NCBI RefSeq assembly: GCF_017310035.1
Contig: NZ_CP022296.1
Span: 558,001 to 622,000 of the forward strand
Length of the DNA stretch: 64,000 bases
Reading direction: 5' to 3'
Origin: Nocardioides sp. S5
GTDB taxonomy: Bacteria; Actinomycetota; Actinomycetes; Propionibacteriales; Nocardioidaceae
Part shown: one piece after another, positions 27,070 to 36,090 of the stretch
Layout: each line of letters starts with the position of its first letter
Numbering within the stretch: position 1 is the first letter of the stretch
Translations under genes and position numbers: made by a program
Notes under the pieces: model-generated
What the model was told of the DNA's origin: nothing
The model's database searches: none
What the model saw: only the letters and a program-made list of their open reading frames with translations

Positions 27070-28173
27070 GTGACCGAGCAGCCCAGAGCCATCGACGAGA
27101 TGAACCCCGACGGAGTCGCGCGCAAGGTCCTCTTCGTCGCCGGCGCCGGCCGCAGCGGCACCAGCACCCTGGCCGGCATCGTGTCGCGGCTCGGCATGCA
27201 CGTGCCGCTGCCCGAGGTGCCGCCGGACGACTCCAACCCGCGCGGCTTCAGCGAGCCGCAGTGGGTCGTCGACGTCCACGACGAGTGGCTCTCCGAGGCG
27301 CTCGTCCAGGTCAGCGACTCCCGCCCGAGCGCGTGGTTCGACACGGGGCGGATCTGCAGCCGCGAGCCCGCCCGGATCCGGGTGAGTGAGTGGCTCGAGC
27401 CGCACTTCGCCGAGCACCCCGAGCTGGTCGTCAAGGACCCGCGCCTGAGCTGGTTCCTCGGGCTGTGGCGCGTCGCTGCGATCCGCACCGGCGCGACGCC
27501 CGTCTTCGCCACGATGCTGCGCCCGCCTGCGGAGGTGGTCGGCTCGAAGCAGAAGTACTACGCCAACAAGCTCGGCTCGTCCCACCTCGCCGCCAGCTGG
27601 GTCAACATGCTGCTCCACACCGAGCGTTCGACCCGTCCCGCCGAGGGCGACGGCGGCCGGGTCTTCGTCCGCTACGAGGACCTGCTGACCGACTGGGTGA
27701 GGACCACCACCGCGCTCGGCCACGCGCTCGACCTCCAGACGATCATCCACACGCGCAGCGACCAGATCCGCGAGGTCCACCGCTTCATCGACCCGACCCT
27801 GCGCCGGGTCTCCTCCAGCCTCGACGACCTGGCCCTGCCCAAGCGGCTGCACGAGCTCACGGGCCAGACCTGGGAGGAGCTCAACAAGCTCGCCGACGAG
27901 GGTGGCGACACCGCCGAGGCGCACCGCACCTTCGACGAGCTGCGCGCGGAGTACGTCGACCTCTACGAGGAGGCCGAGGCCATCAGCCGCTCGAGCGCCG
28001 AGCACGTGCGCCTGCGGGCGCGCCGCCGGGCGCTGGCCGAGGCCGCGGAGGCGCCGCACTCGCTCGCCGACCGGCTGCCCCACGACGTACGCGCCGCGAT
28101 CCCGCCGTCGGTGCGCCGCGGCGTGCGCAAGGCGCTCGGGCGTGAGCGCGGCTCCGCGGGGGACGGGCAGTGA
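27070..28173 (+). CDS. sulfotransferase family protein
   Basis: 367 residues. The PAPS-binding loop FVAGAGRSGTSTLAG is near residue 25 and a KDPRLSWFL block follows near 120, as in bacterial Sulfotransfer_3-like proteins. The C-terminal 100 residues are charged, helical and end in a basic stretch, which is longer than the catalytic fold needs. GTG 27070 was chosen from the upstream -10. Overlaps the next glycosyltransferase by four bases (GTGA), suggesting that a sugar is added and sulfated in one pathway; this is inference. Confidence 0.82.
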   Translation: MTEQPRAIDEMNPDGVARKVLFVAGAGRSGTSTLAGIVSRLGMHVPLPEVPPDDSNPRGFSEPQWVVDVHDEWLSEALVQVSDSRPSAWFDTGRICSREPARIRVSEWLEPHFAEHPELVVKDPRLSWFLGLWRVAAIRTGATPVFATMLRPPAEVVGSKQKYYANKLGSSHLAASWVNMLLHTERSTRPAEGDGGRVFVRYEDLLTDWVRTTTALGHALDLQTIIHTRSDQIREVHRFIDPTLRRVSSSLDDLALPKRLHELTGQTWEELNKLADEGGDTAEAHRTFDELRAEYVDLYEEAEAISRSSAEHVRLRARRRALAEAAEAPHSLADRLPHDVRAAIPPSVRRGVRKALGRERGSAGDGQ

Positions 28174-29120
28174 CGGTCCCGATCGGGTCCGGCCACGGGA
28201 TCACGAACCTCGAGGGCCACGAGGACTTCGACATCGTCTGGCCCTGGAACCAGCCCGGCGGGCTGCGCCGCGGCGCCACCGCCGTGCTGCGCGTCAAGAA
28301 CGAGGCGCCCGGGCTGCGCTTCGTCCTGCCGCCGCTGCTGCGGGCGTGCGACCACGTGCTGCTGGTCGACAACGGCTCCGACGACGGCACCGGCGAGGAG
28401 GCGCTGCGCGTGGCCGCAGAGCACGGCCTCGAGGACCGGTTCACGCTGAAGGAGTACCCCTTCCAGGTGGCCCGCGCGGGCGCCGAGCACCTCTCGGTCA
28501 ACGAGCGCTCGGTGCACTCCTTGGCCTACTTCTACAACTGGTGCTTCTCCCACGTCCGCACCCGCTACTCATGGAAGTGGGACGGCGACATGGTCCTCAC
28601 CACCGAGGGCGAGGTGTCGATGGCGGACCTGTCGTGGCAGGTCGGCATGGCGGAGGCCGTGATCCGCTTCCCGCGCCACGGCCTCTACATCGAGTCCGAC
28701 CGCCGTGCCTTCCTCGACCTGGGCCTGCGCAACATCGAGGAGTGGGGCTTCCCGATGAGCCCCGACTACGTCTACACCAAGGCGCCGGAGTGGGAGATCC
28801 GCACGACGCCCGACCACATCGAGATGTTCGCGCTGCCGCAGGGACTGTGCGTGGAGCTGAAGTGGCTCGACGGCGACGAGTTCGCCCACTGGACCAACCC
28901 GGAGTCCTTCGCGACCTCGATCCGCAACCGGCGCAAGCGCCGCGAGTGGCTCGTGTGGAACGCACTGCACGCCGGCGAGGTGCCCGAGGGCGTCGTGGAG
29001 ATCGTGGCGCCCGAGGGCGTCCACGTGGTCGACCACGTGACCCATGCCTGGCTCCCGCGCGCGCCGCGGCCCTTCGTGGTCGACGACCCCGACCACGCGA
29101 AGCTGCACCTGCGCGCCTGA
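28170..29120 (+). CDS. glycosyltransferase family 2 protein
   Basis: 316 residues with a GT-A core: RVKNEAPGLRFVLPPLL, VLLVDNGSDDGTGEEAL and the metal-binding KWDGDMVL. The second half lacks transmembrane segments. The order differs somewhat from the 25899 enzyme, so it is not a recent duplicate. It is the second gene of the sulfotransferase operon (start inside the stop of the former gene). Confidence 0.85.
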   Translation: MTVPIGSGHGITNLEGHEDFDIVWPWNQPGGLRRGATAVLRVKNEAPGLRFVLPPLLRACDHVLLVDNGSDDGTGEEALRVAAEHGLEDRFTLKEYPFQVARAGAEHLSVNERSVHSLAYFYNWCFSHVRTRYSWKWDGDMVLTTEGEVSMADLSWQVGMAEAVIRFPRHGLYIESDRRAFLDLGLRNIEEWGFPMSPDYVYTKAPEWEIRTTPDHIEMFALPQGLCVELKWLDGDEFAHWTNPESFATSIRNRRKRREWLVWNALHAGEVPEGVVEIVAPEGVHVVDHVTHAWLPRAPRPFVVDDPDHAKLHLRA

Positions 29121-29126
29121 GCGGCG

Positions 29127-29858
29127 CTAGCCCTGCTGCATCAGCAGCAACGGCAGTGCCATGACCGCGGTGAGCACCGGGAAGAGCCACGGCGTCAGCC
29201 GCTGCAGGCCCCGCGACACCGCGTCCTCCGCCATGGTCCCCGCGCCGCCGGCCTCCTCGGGACCGACGACGGGGTCGCCCGGGTCGGCGATGCGCAGGGC
29301 CATCGCGGTGCTGGCGCCCAGGAGCACCACGCCGACGACCAGGGTCCCGGCCGGCGGCAGGGCGACGAGCATCTGCCGACCGAGCAGCAGGATCGCCACG
29401 AACAGGCCGATCGGGGCCAGCGCGCCCACCACCGCCACCCACCGGTGGCGCACCACCGCGCGCAGCACCCGGTCGGCGTAGCGCACGACCAGGGTGGTGC
29501 CGAGCACCGCGAGCACGACCACCAGCACCAGACCGGTGGTGAGCTCGACCTGTGTGCCGGCCCGGCTCGCGCCGACGGCGCCGAGCGTGAGCATCATGCC
29601 GCCGAGGCCGAGGACCGAGGGAACCAGCTCCCTGCGCCAGTCCAGGGTCATGGCGCCCGCCGGCGCCAGCTCCACGGCGTACTCAGTGGGGTCGCCGAAG
29701 GCCTCCTGGGCGCTCTCGCCGCTCTCGGCGCAGTGCGCATCGACCTCCGCGAGAGCCGCGCCGATCCGTCGGCCGTCGACGCCCCGCAGCCGCAGCTCGA
29801 GCAGGAAGGCCTCGGCCCACGCAGGCTCGACGTGGGGGGTGTGGGTGTCGATCGTCAT
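29127..29858 (-). CDS. membrane protein of a PadR two-gene module
   Basis: 243 residues: a cytoplasmic N-terminal part (about 1-75) with EAFLLELRLRGVDGRRIGAALAEVDAHCAESG, resembling the DUF1700/HAAS helical region found next to PadR genes, then about five transmembrane helices. Function unknown; such proteins are usual partners of PadR repressors and may be effectors in membrane-stress control. Its ATG overlaps the PadR stop by four bases. Confidence 0.8.
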   Translation of the reverse strand: MTIDTHTPHVEPAWAEAFLLELRLRGVDGRRIGAALAEVDAHCAESGESAQEAFGDPTEYAVELAPAGAMTLDWRRELVPSVLGLGGMMLTLGAVGASRAGTQVELTTGLVLVVVLAVLGTTLVVRYADRVLRAVVRHRWVAVVGALAPIGLFVAILLLGRQMLVALPPAGTLVVGVVLLGASTAMALRIADPGDPVVGPEEAGGAGTMAEDAVSRGLQRLTPWLFPVLTAVMALPLLLMQQG

Positions 29859-30226
29859 GACGGGTCCTTCCCGGACGTGGGTGCGGCAGTGTGGAGGAAC
29901 GTGGTGGTGACCTCGGTGAAGGCCCGCCACTCGGCGGCCTGGTGCTCGTGCTCGGCACGACCGGCGTCGGTGAGGTCGTAGAACTTGCGGCCGGGGCCGC
30001 CGTCGCCGGCACGCCACTCGACGGTGACCAGCCTGGCCTCCTCCAGCCGCGCGAGGAGGGGGTAGAGCGTGCCCCCCTTGATCGTGCCGAGCCCCGCCCC
30101 GGCCAGCGCGCTCGCGATCGCGTAGCCGTAGGTGGGACCACCGGCGATCACGTGCAGCACGCACGTGCTGAGTGCGCCGCGCAGCCACTCCGTGGGCCAC
30201 GGCTGGGGGTCGTGAGGCGACGACAT
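29855..30226 (-). CDS. PadR family transcriptional regulator
   Basis: 123-residue winged-helix repressor. Conserved block YGYAIASALAGAGLGTIKGGTLYPLLARLEEARLVTVEW with the basic-wing GPGRKFYDLTDAGR is typical of PadR. The C-terminal dimerisation helix is short, as in the PadR-s2 group. An inverted repeat covers its start codon and -10, and TTGACA is present on the minus strand, so autorepression is likely. The ligand is unknown. Confidence 0.92.
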   Translation of the reverse strand: MSSPHDPQPWPTEWLRGALSTCVLHVIAGGPTYGYAIASALAGAGLGTIKGGTLYPLLARLEEARLVTVEWRAGDGGPGRKFYDLTDAGRAEHEHQAAEWRAFTEVTTTFLHTAAPTSGKDPS

Positions 30227-30252
30227 GACTAGATAGTGACGCCAACTAGTCA
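30226..30252 (-). promoter_or_regulatory. inverted repeat (PadR operator candidate) and promoter
   Basis: TGACTAG (30226-30232), 13-bp spacer, CTAGTCA (30246-30252), perfect. On the minus strand a consensus -35 TTGACA is followed, 17 bp on, by CACTAT as -10, ending 6 bp before the PadR ATG. The repeat spans the -10 and the start codon, so bound repressor would block transcription. Confidence 0.6.
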
Positions 30253-30341
30253 GGCTGTCAATCTACTCATCGCCACTCCATCGCGCGGTCGCGTGGCGTG
30301 CGTCACGCCCGCAGCCGTTCCCACCGCGGAATCCGCAGGCG

Positions 30342-30347
30342 TAGGCT
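30342..30347 (+). promoter_or_regulatory. -10 element TAGGCT before the DUF2520-panC-panD operon
   Basis: TANNNT match giving a leader of about 50 nt. The leader holds a GAAGAGG Shine-Dalgarno sequence, so unlike many neighbours this operon is probably led. Confidence 0.4.
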
Positions 30348-30402
30348 CGATGTTGGTCGCAGTAGATCGGTACCCGCGAGGGACTGAAACGAAGAGGTCG
30401 AC

Positions 30403-31314
30403 ATGATGAAGCTCTCCATCGGCGTGGTCGGCGCTGGCCGGGTCGGCGCCGTGCTGGCAGCCGCCCTCCGCTCCGCGGGCCATGACGTCGTGGCCGCCGC
30501 GGGCGAGTCCGACGCCTCCCGCCGGCGCATCGCCGCGCTCCTGCCCGGCGTCGCGGTGGCCAAGCCCACCGACGTCGCCCGCGCGTGCGACCTGCTGCTG
30601 CTCACCGTGCCGGACGACATGCTGTCCAACGTGGTGAGCGTGCTCAGTGCCAGCGGCGCGATCCGCGAGGGCCAGGTCGTCGTGCACACGAGCGGTCGCC
30701 ACGGCCTCGCCGTGCTCGAGCCGGCCCGCGGGGTCGGTGCCCGCACGATCGCCGTCCACCCGGCGATGACCTTCACCGGCACCGAGGTCGACCTGCCGCG
30801 CCTGCCCGGTTGCGTCTTCGGCGTCACCGCTGATGGTGCCGACCGAGGCCTGGCCGAGAGCCTCGTCGCCGACCTCGGCGGTCGGCCCATGTGGGTGCCC
30901 GAGGAGCGGCGGGCGCTCTATCACGCAGGTCTCGCCCACGGCGCCAACCACCTCGTCACCCTCGTCACCGAGGCGATGGAGATCCTCTCCGCCGCCGGTG
31001 CCGACGACCCCGCCGCCACGCTGCGACCGCTGCTCACCGCCGCGCTCGACAACGCGCTGGCCGACGGCGACGCCGCGCTGACCGGCCCCATCGTCCGCGG
31101 CGACGTCGAGACGGTCCGGGCCCACGTCGCCGGGCTGCTCGCCGACGCCCCCCAGACGCTGGCGTCGTACGTCGCCCTGGCGCACGCCACCCTCGACCGT
31201 GCCGTGACCGACGGCCGGCTGCTGCCGATCCGGGCGTCCCGGATGCTCCGGGTGCTGGCCGACGCGGAGGCCGCTGTGGAGTCCGCGGGCGCCCCCGCCG
31301 ATCACCGTCGATGA
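30403..31314 (+). CDS. Rossmann-fold protein with DUF2520 domain
   Basis: 303 residues. N-terminal NAD(P)-binding Rossmann domain ([16 protein letters not shown], 7-22) and C-terminal helical DUF2520 domain, which is related to 6-phosphogluconate-dehydrogenase-type C-terminal domains. From this fold it is probably a dehydrogenase or ketopantoate-reductase-like enzyme, but the activity is not established. It lies directly before panC with a four-base overlap, as in other actinobacteria, which points to a role in or near pantothenate metabolism. Confidence 0.88.
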   Translation: MMKLSIGVVGAGRVGAVLAAALRSAGHDVVAAAGESDASRRRIAALLPGVAVAKPTDVARACDLLLLTVPDDMLSNVVSVLSASGAIREGQVVVHTSGRHGLAVLEPARGVGARTIAVHPAMTFTGTEVDLPRLPGCVFGVTADGADRGLAESLVADLGGRPMWVPEERRALYHAGLAHGANHLVTLVTEAMEILSAAGADDPAATLRPLLTAALDNALADGDAALTGPIVRGDVETVRAHVAGLLADAPQTLASYVALAHATLDRAVTDGRLLPIRASRMLRVLADAEAAVESAGAPADHRR

Positions 31315-32246
31315 CGTCGCCCCCCGTCCTCGCGAGCACCCGCGAGGAGCTCTCCGGGTTGCTCGCAGCCGCGCGGCAGGCCGGTGAGCACGTCGCGTTC
31401 GTGCCCACCATGGGTGCACTCCACGACGGCCACGCCAGCCTGGTGCGCACCGCCCGCGCGGCCACGACCGGGCCCGTCGTGGTCAGCATCTTCGTCAACC
31501 CGATGCAGTTCGCCCCGACCGAGGACCTCGACCGCTACCCCCGCACCCTGGACGAGGACCTCGAGGTCTGCGCGCGCGAGGGCGTCGACGTCGTCTTCGC
31601 CCCCGGCGTCGAGGAGATGTACCCCGGCGGCTTCGGCCACGACTCGGTCCGCGACGGCGTCACCGTCGCACCCGGTGCGCTGGCCACGATCCTCGACGGC
31701 GCCTCGCGCCCCGGTCACTTCGACGGCGTGCTCACCGTGGTCGCCAAGCTCTTCGGGCTGGTGCGCCCCGACGTCGCGGTCTTCGGTGAGAAGGACTACC
31801 AGCAGCTCACCCTGATCCGCCGGATGGTGCGCGACCTCTGCCTGGACATCGAGGTCGTCGGCGGGGAGACGGTGCGCGAGCCCGACGGCCTCGCCCTGTC
31901 GAGCCGCAACCGCTACCTCGACGCCGACCAGCGGCGTACGGCCCTCGCGCTGAGCCGCGCGCTGCGCGCCGCGCAGGACCGGGCGGCGTACGGCGTCCCC
32001 GCCGCGCGCTGGGCGGCGATGGCGGTGCTCAAGGACGAGCCGGGCCTCGAGCTGGACTACCTCGCACTCACCTCGCCCGACCTCGGCGAGCCCCCGGAGA
32101 CCGGCCCCGGCCGGATCCTGGTGGCCGCGCGGGTCGGCACCACGCGGCTGATCGACAACATGCCGCTCACCTTCGACCGGGTCGTCCCGGACGTGTCGGC
32201 GGGGACCGCTCCTGCGGCCTCGACCACCAGAGAGAGGAGCGGCTGA
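31311..32246 (+). CDS. panC: pantothenate synthetase (pantoate--beta-alanine ligase)
   Basis: Joins pantoate and beta-alanine using ATP. 311 residues with [15 protein letters not shown] (HIGH-type nucleotide site), [18 protein letters not shown] and [12 protein letters not shown] overlaps the DUF2520 stop. The TGA stop overlaps the panD ATG by one base. A short Ala/Thr-rich tail follows the catalytic domain. Confidence 0.97.
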   Translation: MTSPPVLASTREELSGLLAAARQAGEHVAFVPTMGALHDGHASLVRTARAATTGPVVVSIFVNPMQFAPTEDLDRYPRTLDEDLEVCAREGVDVVFAPGVEEMYPGGFGHDSVRDGVTVAPGALATILDGASRPGHFDGVLTVVAKLFGLVRPDVAVFGEKDYQQLTLIRRMVRDLCLDIEVVGGETVREPDGLALSSRNRYLDADQRRTALALSRALRAAQDRAAYGVPAARWAAMAVLKDEPGLELDYLALTSPDLGEPPETGPGRILVAARVGTTRLIDNMPLTFDRVVPDVSAGTAPAASTTRERSG

Positions 32247-32662
32247 TGCTGCGCACGATGATGAAGTCCAAGATCCACCGCGCCACCGTGACCCAGGCCG
32301 ACCTGCACTACGTCGGGTCGGTCACGGTCGACGAGGACCTGCTCGACGCCGCCGACCTCCTGGCCGGCGAGCTGGTGCACATCGTCGACGTCACCAACGG
32401 TGCCCGCCTCGAGACCTACACGATCGCCGGCGAGCGCGGCTCGGGCGTCATCGGCATCAACGGTGCCGCCGCCCGGCTCGTGCACCCCGGGGACACGGTG
32501 ATCCTCATCGCGTACGCCCAGATGGAGACCGCGGAGGCCAGGGAGCTCAAGCCCCACGTGGTCTTCGTCGACGCGGACAACAAGGTGATGGCGACCGGCT
32601 ACGACCCGGCCGAGACGTTCGGGGACGCCTCGCTGACGCGCGGCGACGCCGTGGCTCGCTAG
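32246..32662 (+). CDS. panD: aspartate 1-decarboxylase proenzyme
   Basis: Makes beta-alanine from aspartate for panC. 138 residues. The self-cleavage site is Gly24-Ser25 in YVGSVTVD, the same position as in E. coli, yielding the pyruvoyl group. Conserved [17 protein letters not shown] and [12 protein letters not shown] blocks are present. Its TAG stop overlaps the nadB -10 element. Confidence 0.97.
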   Translation: MLRTMMKSKIHRATVTQADLHYVGSVTVDEDLLDAADLLAGELVHIVDVTNGARLETYTIAGERGSGVIGINGAAARLVHPGDTVILIAYAQMETAEARELKPHVVFVDADNKVMATGYDPAETFGDASLTRGDAVAR

Positions 32663-32665
32663 CCT
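32660..32665 (+). promoter_or_regulatory. nadB -10 TAGCCT overlapping the panD stop
   Basis: The panD TAG begins a TANNNT element ending 6 bp before the nadB ATG. Leaderless transcription of nadB-nadC-coaX separate from panCD is possible. Confidence 0.5.
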
Positions 32666-32671
32666 GCACGG

Positions 32672-34345
32672 ATGACTGACCACCGGCCGGTCCCGGGCCG
32701 CCTGCGCGCGCCCGCACCCGGTTGGACCACCCGCGCCGACGTGGTGGTGGTGGGATCCGGCATCGCCGGGCTCACCGCCGCCCTGCGGATCCATGCGGCT
32801 GATCCCTCCCTCCACCTCCTCGTCGTCACCAAGGACGTGCTCGCGGCCGGTTCCACGCAGTGGGCCCAGGGCGGCATCGCGGCGGCGCTCGGCCCCGGCG
32901 ACACCCCCGAGCAGCACGAGCACGACACCCTCGTCGCCGGTGCGGGCGCCTGCGACGTCGACGCCGTGCGCGCGCTGGTGACCGAGGGGCCCGACGCGGT
33001 TCGCGAGCTGATCGCGCTGGGCACGCAGTTCGACCACCACCCCGACGGGGAGCTCTCGCTGACCCGCGAGGGCGGGCACCACCGCGACCGCATCGCCCAC
33101 GCCGGCGGCGACGCGACCGGAGCGGAGATCCAGCGCGCCCTCATCGCCGCGGTCGAGCGGTCCCCATTGATCGAGGTGGTCCAGCACGCGCTCGCCGTCG
33201 ACCTGCTCCTGGCCGACGACGGCGGCGTCGCGGGGGTGACGCTCCACGTGCTCGGCGAAGGCCAGCGCGACGGCGTCGGCGCGGCCCACTGCCGGGCCGT
33301 CGTCCTCGCGTCCGGTGGTCTCGGCCAGGTGTTCAGCCAGTCCACCAACCCGAGCGTCTCGACCGGGGACGGCATGGCCGTCGCGATGCGCGCCGGCGCC
33401 CGGCTGCGCGACCTCGAGTTCGTGCAGTTCCACCCCACCGTGATGTGGCTCGGCCCCGACTCGCAGGGCCAGCAGCCGCTCATCTCCGAGGCGGTCCGCG
33501 GCGAAGGGGCCTTCCTCGTCGACGACGACGGACGGCGCTTCATGCAGGGGGAGCACCCGCTCGCCGACCTGGCCCCGCGCGACGTGGTCGCCAAGGCGAT
33601 CACCCGGCGGATGCTCGAGGCGGACCGGCCGCACATGTGGCTCGACGCGCGTCACCTGGGCGCCGATTTCTGGAGCAGGCGCTTCCCGACCATCCTGCGC
33701 GTCTGCCGCGAGCACGGCGTCGACCCGGTCACCGAGCTGATCCCGGTCGCCCCGGCCCAGCACTACGCGTCCGGCGGCGTCGCGACCGACCTGTGGGGGC
33801 GTACGTCCGTGCCGGGCCTCTACGCCACCGGCGAGGTCGCCTGCTCGGGCGTCCACGGCGCCAACCGGCTGGCGTCCAACTCACTGCTCGAGGGCCTGGT
33901 CTTCTCGCGCCGCATCGCCGACGTGCTGCCCGGCGAGCTGCGCCCGTGGGCCGAGCCCGCTGCCGACGAGCGGGTCGAGGGGCTCGTCTCCGGCGACCGG
34001 CGTCGGGGCCTGCAGGAGGTCATGACGACGCGCGTCGGCGTGCTGCGCCACGCCGACGGGCTGGCCGAGGCGCTGGCGTTCCTGCACCGGCTCGACCCGG
34101 GCGACCCCGTCGTCGAGCCAGCCGCGTGGGAGACCACGAACCTGCTCGCGATCAGCACCGCGCTCGCCGAGGCGGCCGCGCTGCGCACCGAGACCCGCGG
34201 CTCCCACTGGCGCGAGGACTTCCCCGACCGCGACGACAGGAGGGCCGGCCACGTCGACTCGTGGCTGGATGACGACGGCACCGTCCGAGTGGAGTGGATC
34301 CCCGCCCCCTCGACCGATCCGAGCACCGAAGGAGTCCGGGCATGA
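32672..34345 (+). CDS. nadB: L-aspartate oxidase
   Basis: FAD enzyme of 557 residues that oxidises aspartate to iminoaspartate, the first step of de novo NAD synthesis. The FAD-binding VVVGSGIAGLTAAL lies near 25-38; STQWAQGGIAAAL, SREGGHHRDRIAHAGGD-like substrate block, ASGGLGQ, EFVQFHPT and ASGGVATD follow. The C-terminal helical domain is complete. NadA is not in the window; quinolinate PRT (nadC) is next, overlapped by four bases. Confidence 0.95.
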   Translation: MTDHRPVPGRLRAPAPGWTTRADVVVVGSGIAGLTAALRIHAADPSLHLLVVTKDVLAAGSTQWAQGGIAAALGPGDTPEQHEHDTLVAGAGACDVDAVRALVTEGPDAVRELIALGTQFDHHPDGELSLTREGGHHRDRIAHAGGDATGAEIQRALIAAVERSPLIEVVQHALAVDLLLADDGGVAGVTLHVLGEGQRDGVGAAHCRAVVLASGGLGQVFSQSTNPSVSTGDGMAVAMRAGARLRDLEFVQFHPTVMWLGPDSQGQQPLISEAVRGEGAFLVDDDGRRFMQGEHPLADLAPRDVVAKAITRRMLEADRPHMWLDARHLGADFWSRRFPTILRVCREHGVDPVTELIPVAPAQHYASGGVATDLWGRTSVPGLYATGEVACSGVHGANRLASNSLLEGLVFSRRIADVLPGELRPWAEPAADERVEGLVSGDRRRGLQEVMTTRVGVLRHADGLAEALAFLHRLDPGDPVVEPAAWETTNLLAISTALAEAAALRTETRGSHWREDFPDRDDRRAGHVDSWLDDDGTVRVEWIPAPSTDPSTEGVRA

Positions 34346-35247
34346 CGAGTCTCGCCGACGTCCCCGCCGAGCTGCGCGACGAGCTGTCCGCCGCGGGCCT
34401 CGACCCCGAGGCGCTCTGGCGCCGGGTCGGTGCCGCGGTCGAGGAGGACCTGCCCGACGGCACCGGCGTCGACCCGACCAGCTGGGCCACGATCGCGGAC
34501 GACGCGACCGCGGAGGCGGTGTTCGGGGCTCGGGAGCCGGGTGTGGTGGCGGGCCTGGGTGTCGCGGCGCTGGTCTTCCATGCTTTCCTCGGCAACGACG
34601 TCCGGATCACCGACCGGCTCCCCGACGGCACCCGCGTGGAGAAGGGTGACGTGGTGATGCGGGTGTCCGGCCGCACCCGCCAGCTCCTCGTCGCCGAGCG
34701 CACCGCGCTGAACCTCGCCTGCCACCTCTCCGGGGTCGCCACCGCGACCGCACGCTGGGTGGAGGCGCTCGAGGGCTCCCCGACCCGGGTCCTCGACACC
34801 CGCAAGACGTTGCCGGGCCTGCGCGCGCTCCAGAAGTACGCCGTGCGCTGCGGCGGCGGCGTCAACCACCGCACGAGCCTGCAGGACATGGCGATGGTCA
34901 AGGACAACCACGTCATCGCCGCCGGGGGAGTCCTGCCGGCGCTCGAGGCGATCCGTGGCCGCTTCCCCGGCCTGCCGGTCGAGGTCGAGGTGACCACCCT
35001 CGACCAGCTCGACGACCTCCTCGTGCTGCCCGAGCCGCCCGAGCGGGTCCTGCTCGACAACATGGACGACGCGACGATGACCGAGGCCGTACGCCGTACG
35101 GCGGGGCGGGTGCCGCTCGAGGCGAGCGGCGGGATCACGCTCGAGCGGGCCGCGCGCATCGGCGCGACGGGTGTCGACTACGTCTCGGTCGGTGCGTTGA
35201 CCCACTCCGTCGTCGTGTTCGACCTCGGCATGGACCTCGTGGAATGA
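34342..35247 (+). CDS. nadC: nicotinate-nucleotide pyrophosphorylase (quinolinate phosphoribosyltransferase)
   Basis: Converts quinolinate and PRPP to nicotinate mononucleotide. 301 residues from ATG 34342, which has GAAGGAG 7 bp upstream and overlaps the nadB stop; an in-frame ATG at 34294 lies in nadB and is less likely. The blocks ERTALNLACHLSGVATATARWV, LDTRKTLPGLRALQKYAVRCGGGVNHR, KDNH and EASGGI are diagnostic. The stop overlaps coaX. Confidence 0.96.
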   Translation: MTSLADVPAELRDELSAAGLDPEALWRRVGAAVEEDLPDGTGVDPTSWATIADDATAEAVFGAREPGVVAGLGVAALVFHAFLGNDVRITDRLPDGTRVEKGDVVMRVSGRTRQLLVAERTALNLACHLSGVATATARWVEALEGSPTRVLDTRKTLPGLRALQKYAVRCGGGVNHRTSLQDMAMVKDNHVIAAGGVLPALEAIRGRFPGLPVEVEVTTLDQLDDLLVLPEPPERVLLDNMDDATMTEAVRRTAGRVPLEASGGITLERAARIGATGVDYVSVGALTHSVVVFDLGMDLVE

Positions 35248-36014
35248 GCCTGCTCGCCGCCGACATCGGCAACAGCCACACCTTCGTCGGGCTCCTCGAC
35301 GGCGACGAGGTGACCGCCCACTGGCGGGTGGCGACCGACGAGCGCCGCACGGCCGACGAGTGGTCGGTGCTGCTGCGCGGCCTGTTGGCCGACCGCGTCG
35401 CCGACGTCGACGGCATCGCCGTGTGCGCCACCGTGCCCGCCGTGCTCCACGAGTGGCGCGAGATGCTCGAGCGCCACTTCCCCGACGTCGCCGCGATCGT
35501 CGTCGAGCCCGGAGTGCGCACCGGCATCCCGGTCCTGATGGACAACCCCCGCGAGGTCGGCAGCGACCGCATCGTGAACTCGCTGGCCGCGGCCACCCTC
35601 TACGTGGGCCCGGCGATCGTCGTCGACTTCGGCACCGCGACGACGTTCGACGTGGTCAACGGGAAGGGTCAGTACGTCGGTGGCGCGATCTCGCCGGGCA
35701 TCGAGATCTCCCTGGAGGCGCTGGGCCGGCGCGGTGCGCAGCTGCGCAAGGTGGAGCTCGTACGTCCACGCTCGGTGATCGCGAAGAACACCGTCGAGGC
35801 GCTGCAGAGCGGGATGGTCTTCGGGGTCGCCGCTCAGGTCGAGGGCCTCGTCGCGCGGATGATCGTCGAGCTCGGAGAACCGGCCGAGAACGTCACGGTG
35901 ATTTCCACCGGCCATCTGGCGCCATTGCTCGTCGATGACTGCGGGTGTTTCACGGTGCATTCCCCGTGGCTGACCTTGCAGGGTTTGCGATTGGTCTTCG
36001 AGCGCAATTCGTGA
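35244..36014 (+). CDS. coaX: type III pantothenate kinase
   Basis: Phosphorylates pantothenate in the first committed step of CoA synthesis; the ASKHA-fold, feedback-insensitive type. 256 residues: N-terminal phosphate block AADIGNSHTFVG, GSDRIVNSLAA, VVDFGTATTFDVV and GGAISPGI. The last 45 codons shift to A/T-rich codons (att, ttg, cga, aat), quite unlike the first 210. Overlaps nadC by four bases. Confidence 0.95.
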   Translation: MSLLAADIGNSHTFVGLLDGDEVTAHWRVATDERRTADEWSVLLRGLLADRVADVDGIAVCATVPAVLHEWREMLERHFPDVAAIVVEPGVRTGIPVLMDNPREVGSDRIVNSLAAATLYVGPAIVVDFGTATTFDVVNGKGQYVGGAISPGIEISLEALGRRGAQLRKVELVRPRSVIAKNTVEALQSGMVFGVAAQVEGLVARMIVELGEPAENVTVISTGHLAPLLVDDCGCFTVHSPWLTLQGLRLVFERNS

Positions 36015-36090
36015 AGCTTTGTCGAAAGGTGTGAATTGCTGCCACAATTCGCTTTCGACGGGGAATTCGACGACTGCAAAGGAAAAGACC
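36015..36090 (+). promoter_or_regulatory. AT-rich leader of lsr2
   Basis: About 76 bp, much lower in GC than the rest of the window. It contains the inverted repeat GAATTG/CAATTC (36033-36050), another CAATTC at 36005, two TTCGACG repeats and the Shine-Dalgarno AAAGGA. Lsr2 prefers such DNA, so self-control is a reasonable guess. No clear -10 was assigned. Confidence 0.4.

Noticed and set aside
20596..30252. Integrated mobile element
   Set aside because: No integrase, transposase, flanking direct repeats or tRNA site, and GC content looks like the surroundings.
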